Assembly: GCA_965365655.1 (NCBI GenBank)
Contig: CBDUCN010000035.1
Location: 1 to 24,350, forward strand
Length of the DNA stretch: 24,350 nt
From: JBFHNV01 sp965365655
GTDB taxonomy: Bacteria; Pseudomonadota; Gammaproteobacteria; HK1
Direction of reading: 5' to 3'
Under the pieces are notes generated by a model, which was not told the DNA's origin, searched no databases, and saw only the letters and a list, made by a program, of their open reading frames with translations. Numbering within the stretch: position 1 is the first letter of the stretch; every line of letters begins with the position of its first letter. Made by a program: the position numbers and the translations under genes. Of the stretch, positions 22,565 through 24,350 are shown piece by piece.

Positions 22565-24214
22565 TCAGTGACTCGTCCCGCGCTCGCGCGTGATCTTGTT
22601 CCAGACGTTGTACTTGCCCGACGGCTTGACCATCGGGATGCGCTTCACCTCCTCCAGCGTCTCGGCGTCGTACACCACCAGCGCGCCGTCCATGTCCCAG
22701 ATGCTGACGAGCGCATGGCGCCCGTCGCGGGTGAACTCGACGTGGGCCGCGGTCCGGCCGGGGGCCGGGCGCAGCGTCTTCACGATCTCCAGCGTCTGCT
22801 TGTCGATCACGTGCACCGCGTCGCGATCCTTGCCGAAGAACACGTCCGTCCATGCATAGCGGGTCCCGTCGTGGCTGCGCATGAAGAAACCGGGGCCGAG
22901 CGTCGGGATGCGCTTCACGACCTGCCAGGTCCCGGTCTCGATGACCGTGATCTCCGCCTTCTTCAGATTCGGGGTCGCCAGCACCGTGCGTCCGCCCCGC
23001 TCCCAGGTGATCCCGGAGCCGAGGTGCGGCAACCCGGTCAGGTCCACGTCGGCGATCTTGCGCCCGACGAGCAGGCTCACGACCTGGCCGTTGCGCGCGT
23101 TGCGCGCCGCGCCCACCAGGTTGTCGTAGCCGGGGTCGAAGAAGAAGTCGTCCAGGTAGTCGTCGAGGCGGATGCGGCGCACCGGAAAGCGCTCCTCGAC
23201 CTTCGGCGGGCCCTCCACCCGGTAGTCGTGCACGCGGCCGTAGTACGCCGGCTCGTCGGCATACTGGATCTCCCACACCTCGGTGAGATCCTTGAGCGCC
23301 GCGATGAAGCTCCGGCGCGGCGCCGCGTCGTACACCGCGCTCACGCGCGACGAGTTGCCGTGCCCGTCATCGACCGGGATCACCTTCTCGAGCCGCAGGT
23401 CCGACGCGCGCAGCAGCACCAGCGTGTGCGGCAGGTAGTTGCCCACCATCACGTAGCGCCCGTCGCCGGACGCGGCCAGGTTGCGGGTATTGATGCCGGC
23501 ACGCACCTCGACGACGGTCTTCAGGGTGTAGAGGTCGAACTTCGAGATCCAGCCGTCACGCGAGGCGAGGTACGCGAAGCGCCCGTCCGGGGAGAACTTC
23601 GGCCCGCCGTGCAGCGCGTAACGCGACTTGAAGCGGTGGATGGGCTGCAGCCGGTCGCCGTCGAGCACCGTGACGTGATGGTCCCCCGACTCCACGACGA
23701 GGAACAGGTTCAGCGGATCGGCGTCGTACACCGGCGTCGCGCCGGCGTCCGGCTCGTCGTGCACGACCCGGCTGGCCGCGATCGCGTCGGCGTCCCATGA
23801 CGGGATCGTCGACAGCGGGGTGTACACGTGGCTCACCACGGCGTCGATCTCCGCGGCGCTCAGCACGCCGCCGAAGGCCGGCATCCGGGTCGCCGGGAGA
23901 CCGTCCGCGACGGCCGCTGCGGCACGCTCAGGCTTCAGGCGGCCGAGGTTCTCCGGCAGCAGCGCCGGCCCCATGCCGCCCAGCCGATCCGCACCGTGGC
24001 ACGCCGCGCAGTGGCGCGCGTAAAGCGCCGCGCCGTCGACCGCACCGTGCGTGGCGGACTCGCCGCCCGGAGACGCCGGGGCGGTTGCCGCCGGCGCGCC
24101 GGCTCGCACGGGCGGCGTCGCGTGACCGGGCCCCGACAGCAGGATCCCGATGACGGCCACGGCGGCCCGCGCGGCGAGCCGCGCCGCGCGCGGGACCCGA
24201 CGCCGGCGCGTCAT
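22565..24214 (-). CDS. nirN: Cytochrome c - d1 heme propeller protein, NirN-like (heme d1 biosynthesis)
   Basis: The 549-residue protein has an N-terminal signal peptide (Arg-rich n-region, hydrophobic 12-27, AxA-like GHA at 30-32). A cytochrome c domain follows, with CAACH (Cys69, Cys72, His73) and probable distal Met111, then an eight-bladed propeller-type d1 domain from about 150 to the end. RLGGMGPALLPENLGRL after the heme site and KPSGKYNVWNKI at the C-terminus are NirN/NirF-like and unlike NirS. NirN is the periplasmic dihydro-heme d1 dehydrogenase that completes heme d1 for cd1 nitrite reductase. The start is fixed by an ATGA overlap with the preceding nirJ-like stop; an upstream in-frame ATG near 24307 would lie inside that gene. 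A divergent NirS is the alternative but less likely. Confidence 0.82.
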   Translation of the reverse strand: MTRRRRVPRAARLAARAAVAVIGILLSGPGHATPPVRAGAPAATAPASPGGESATHGAVDGAALYARHCAACHGADRLGGMGPALLPENLGRLKPERAAAAVADGLPATRMPAFGGVLSAAEIDAVVSHVYTPLSTIPSWDADAIAASRVVHDEPDAGATPVYDADPLNLFLVVESGDHHVTVLDGDRLQPIHRFKSRYALHGGPKFSPDGRFAYLASRDGWISKFDLYTLKTVVEVRAGINTRNLAASGDGRYVMVGNYLPHTLVLLRASDLRLEKVIPVDDGHGNSSRVSAVYDAAPRRSFIAALKDLTEVWEIQYADEPAYYGRVHDYRVEGPPKVEERFPVRRIRLDDYLDDFFFDPGYDNLVGAARNARNGQVVSLLVGRKIADVDLTGLPHLGSGITWERGGRTVLATPNLKKAEITVIETGTWQVVKRIPTLGPGFFMRSHDGTRYAWTDVFFGKDRDAVHVIDKQTLEIVKTLRPAPGRTAAHVEFTRDGRHALVSIWDMDGALVVYDAETLEEVKRIPMVKPSGKYNVWNKITRERGTSH

Positions 24215-24350
24215 CGCGCGGCGGCGCGGACGGGCGCACGCACCTCGCGGCCGCGCGCGAGCCCGATCTCCGCGTCGTCCAGGTAACACCCCGGGTCCTC
24301 GGCCCACAGGTCGCCGCCGGTCTGGAACGCGCGCACCCGGGTGTTGCCGC
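24211..24350 (-). CDS. nirJ: 3' end of a NirJ-like heme d1 biosynthesis radical SAM protein (partial)
   Basis: The minus-strand frame from 24348 to the stop at 24211-24213 encodes 45 residues containing GNTRVRAFQTGGDLWAED and then PGCYLDDAEIG. To my recollection this resembles the C-terminal end of NirJ, the radical SAM enzyme that removes propionate side chains during heme d1 synthesis. Its stop overlaps the nirN start (ATGA), which supports a translationally coupled nir operon. Only the tail is inside the window, so the radical SAM motif cannot be checked. Confidence 0.6.
   Translation of the reverse strand, partial: GNTRVRAFQTGGDLWAEDPGCYLDDAEIGLARGREVRAPVRAAAR

Noticed and set aside
22568..23800. 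A 410-codon plus-strand frame opposite nirN
   Set aside because: It is antisense noise. The minus strand encodes CAACH and d1-propeller motifs and has a coupled start.
22565..24214. Assignment as NirS nitrite reductase
   Set aside because: The short cytochrome domain with RLGGMGPALLPENLGRL and the C-terminal KPSGKYNVWNKI fit NirN/NirF better, and the gene directly follows a nirJ-like gene. A tree would settle it.

Overview
The window is a densely packed, very GC-rich stretch, by eye about 70% GC. It carries the marks of a respiratory, facultatively denitrifying proteobacterium, probably gamma- or betaproteobacterial. These marks are heme d1 biosynthesis genes (nirJ end, nirN), a Dnr/FNR-type regulator with matching TTGAC-N4-GTCAA boxes, a CuA heme-copper reductase, c-type cytochromes, a hybrid histidine kinase and a GGDEF-EAL protein. 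No RNA gene, CRISPR array or insertion sequence was found. The species cannot be fixed from the sequence alone.

Region 1 (1-6150, + strand): the 3' part of a membrane hybrid histidine kinase, followed 16 nt later by a 1355-residue protein of extraordinary architecture. That protein has a signal peptide or anchor, two rhodanese domains, a YidC/Oxa1-like membrane segment, a PEP-synthase-type ATP-grasp domain, a helical region like that of rifampin phosphotransferase, and a phosphohistidine swivel domain.

Region 2 (6151-7725): an intergenic stretch holding one copy of a dispersed hairpin repeat, then a tartrate/D-malate dehydrogenase gene.

Region 3 (about 7870-17752, + strand): a nitrogen-oxide respiration island. 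It starts with a monoheme cytochrome c, a Dnr-like regulator and a 60-residue membrane protein, each behind its own FNR/Dnr-like box. A long probable operon follows a fourth, perfectly palindromic box. It encodes a small membrane subunit, a CuA subunit II and a heme-copper subunit I in which the active-site tyrosine position is glutamine. Next come heme O synthase (CtaB), a SCO/SenC copper chaperone, and a cytochrome b-ferredoxin-MvhD fusion. The operon ends with an unknown anchored protein, a hemerythrin and heme A synthase (CtaA). I read this as a heme-A/O-containing, CuA-type nitric oxide reductase of the recently recognised eNOR/sNOR kind. It comes with its own maturation genes and an unusual electron-transfer protein, and it stands in place of a classical norCB.

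Region 4 (17753-19772): a second copy of the dispersed repeat, then on the minus strand a 2-oxoglutarate/Fe(II) oxygenase and a LysE-type exporter in one transcription unit.

Region 5 (19773-24350): a regulatory intergenic region with a CRP-like palindrome, a GAF-PAS-GGDEF-EAL protein (+), and, convergent with it on the minus strand, nirN preceded by the overlapping 3' end of nirJ. Regions 3 and 5 together suggest a cd1 nitrite reductase pathway that feeds NO to the unusual NO reductase. No nirS or nosZ lies inside the window.
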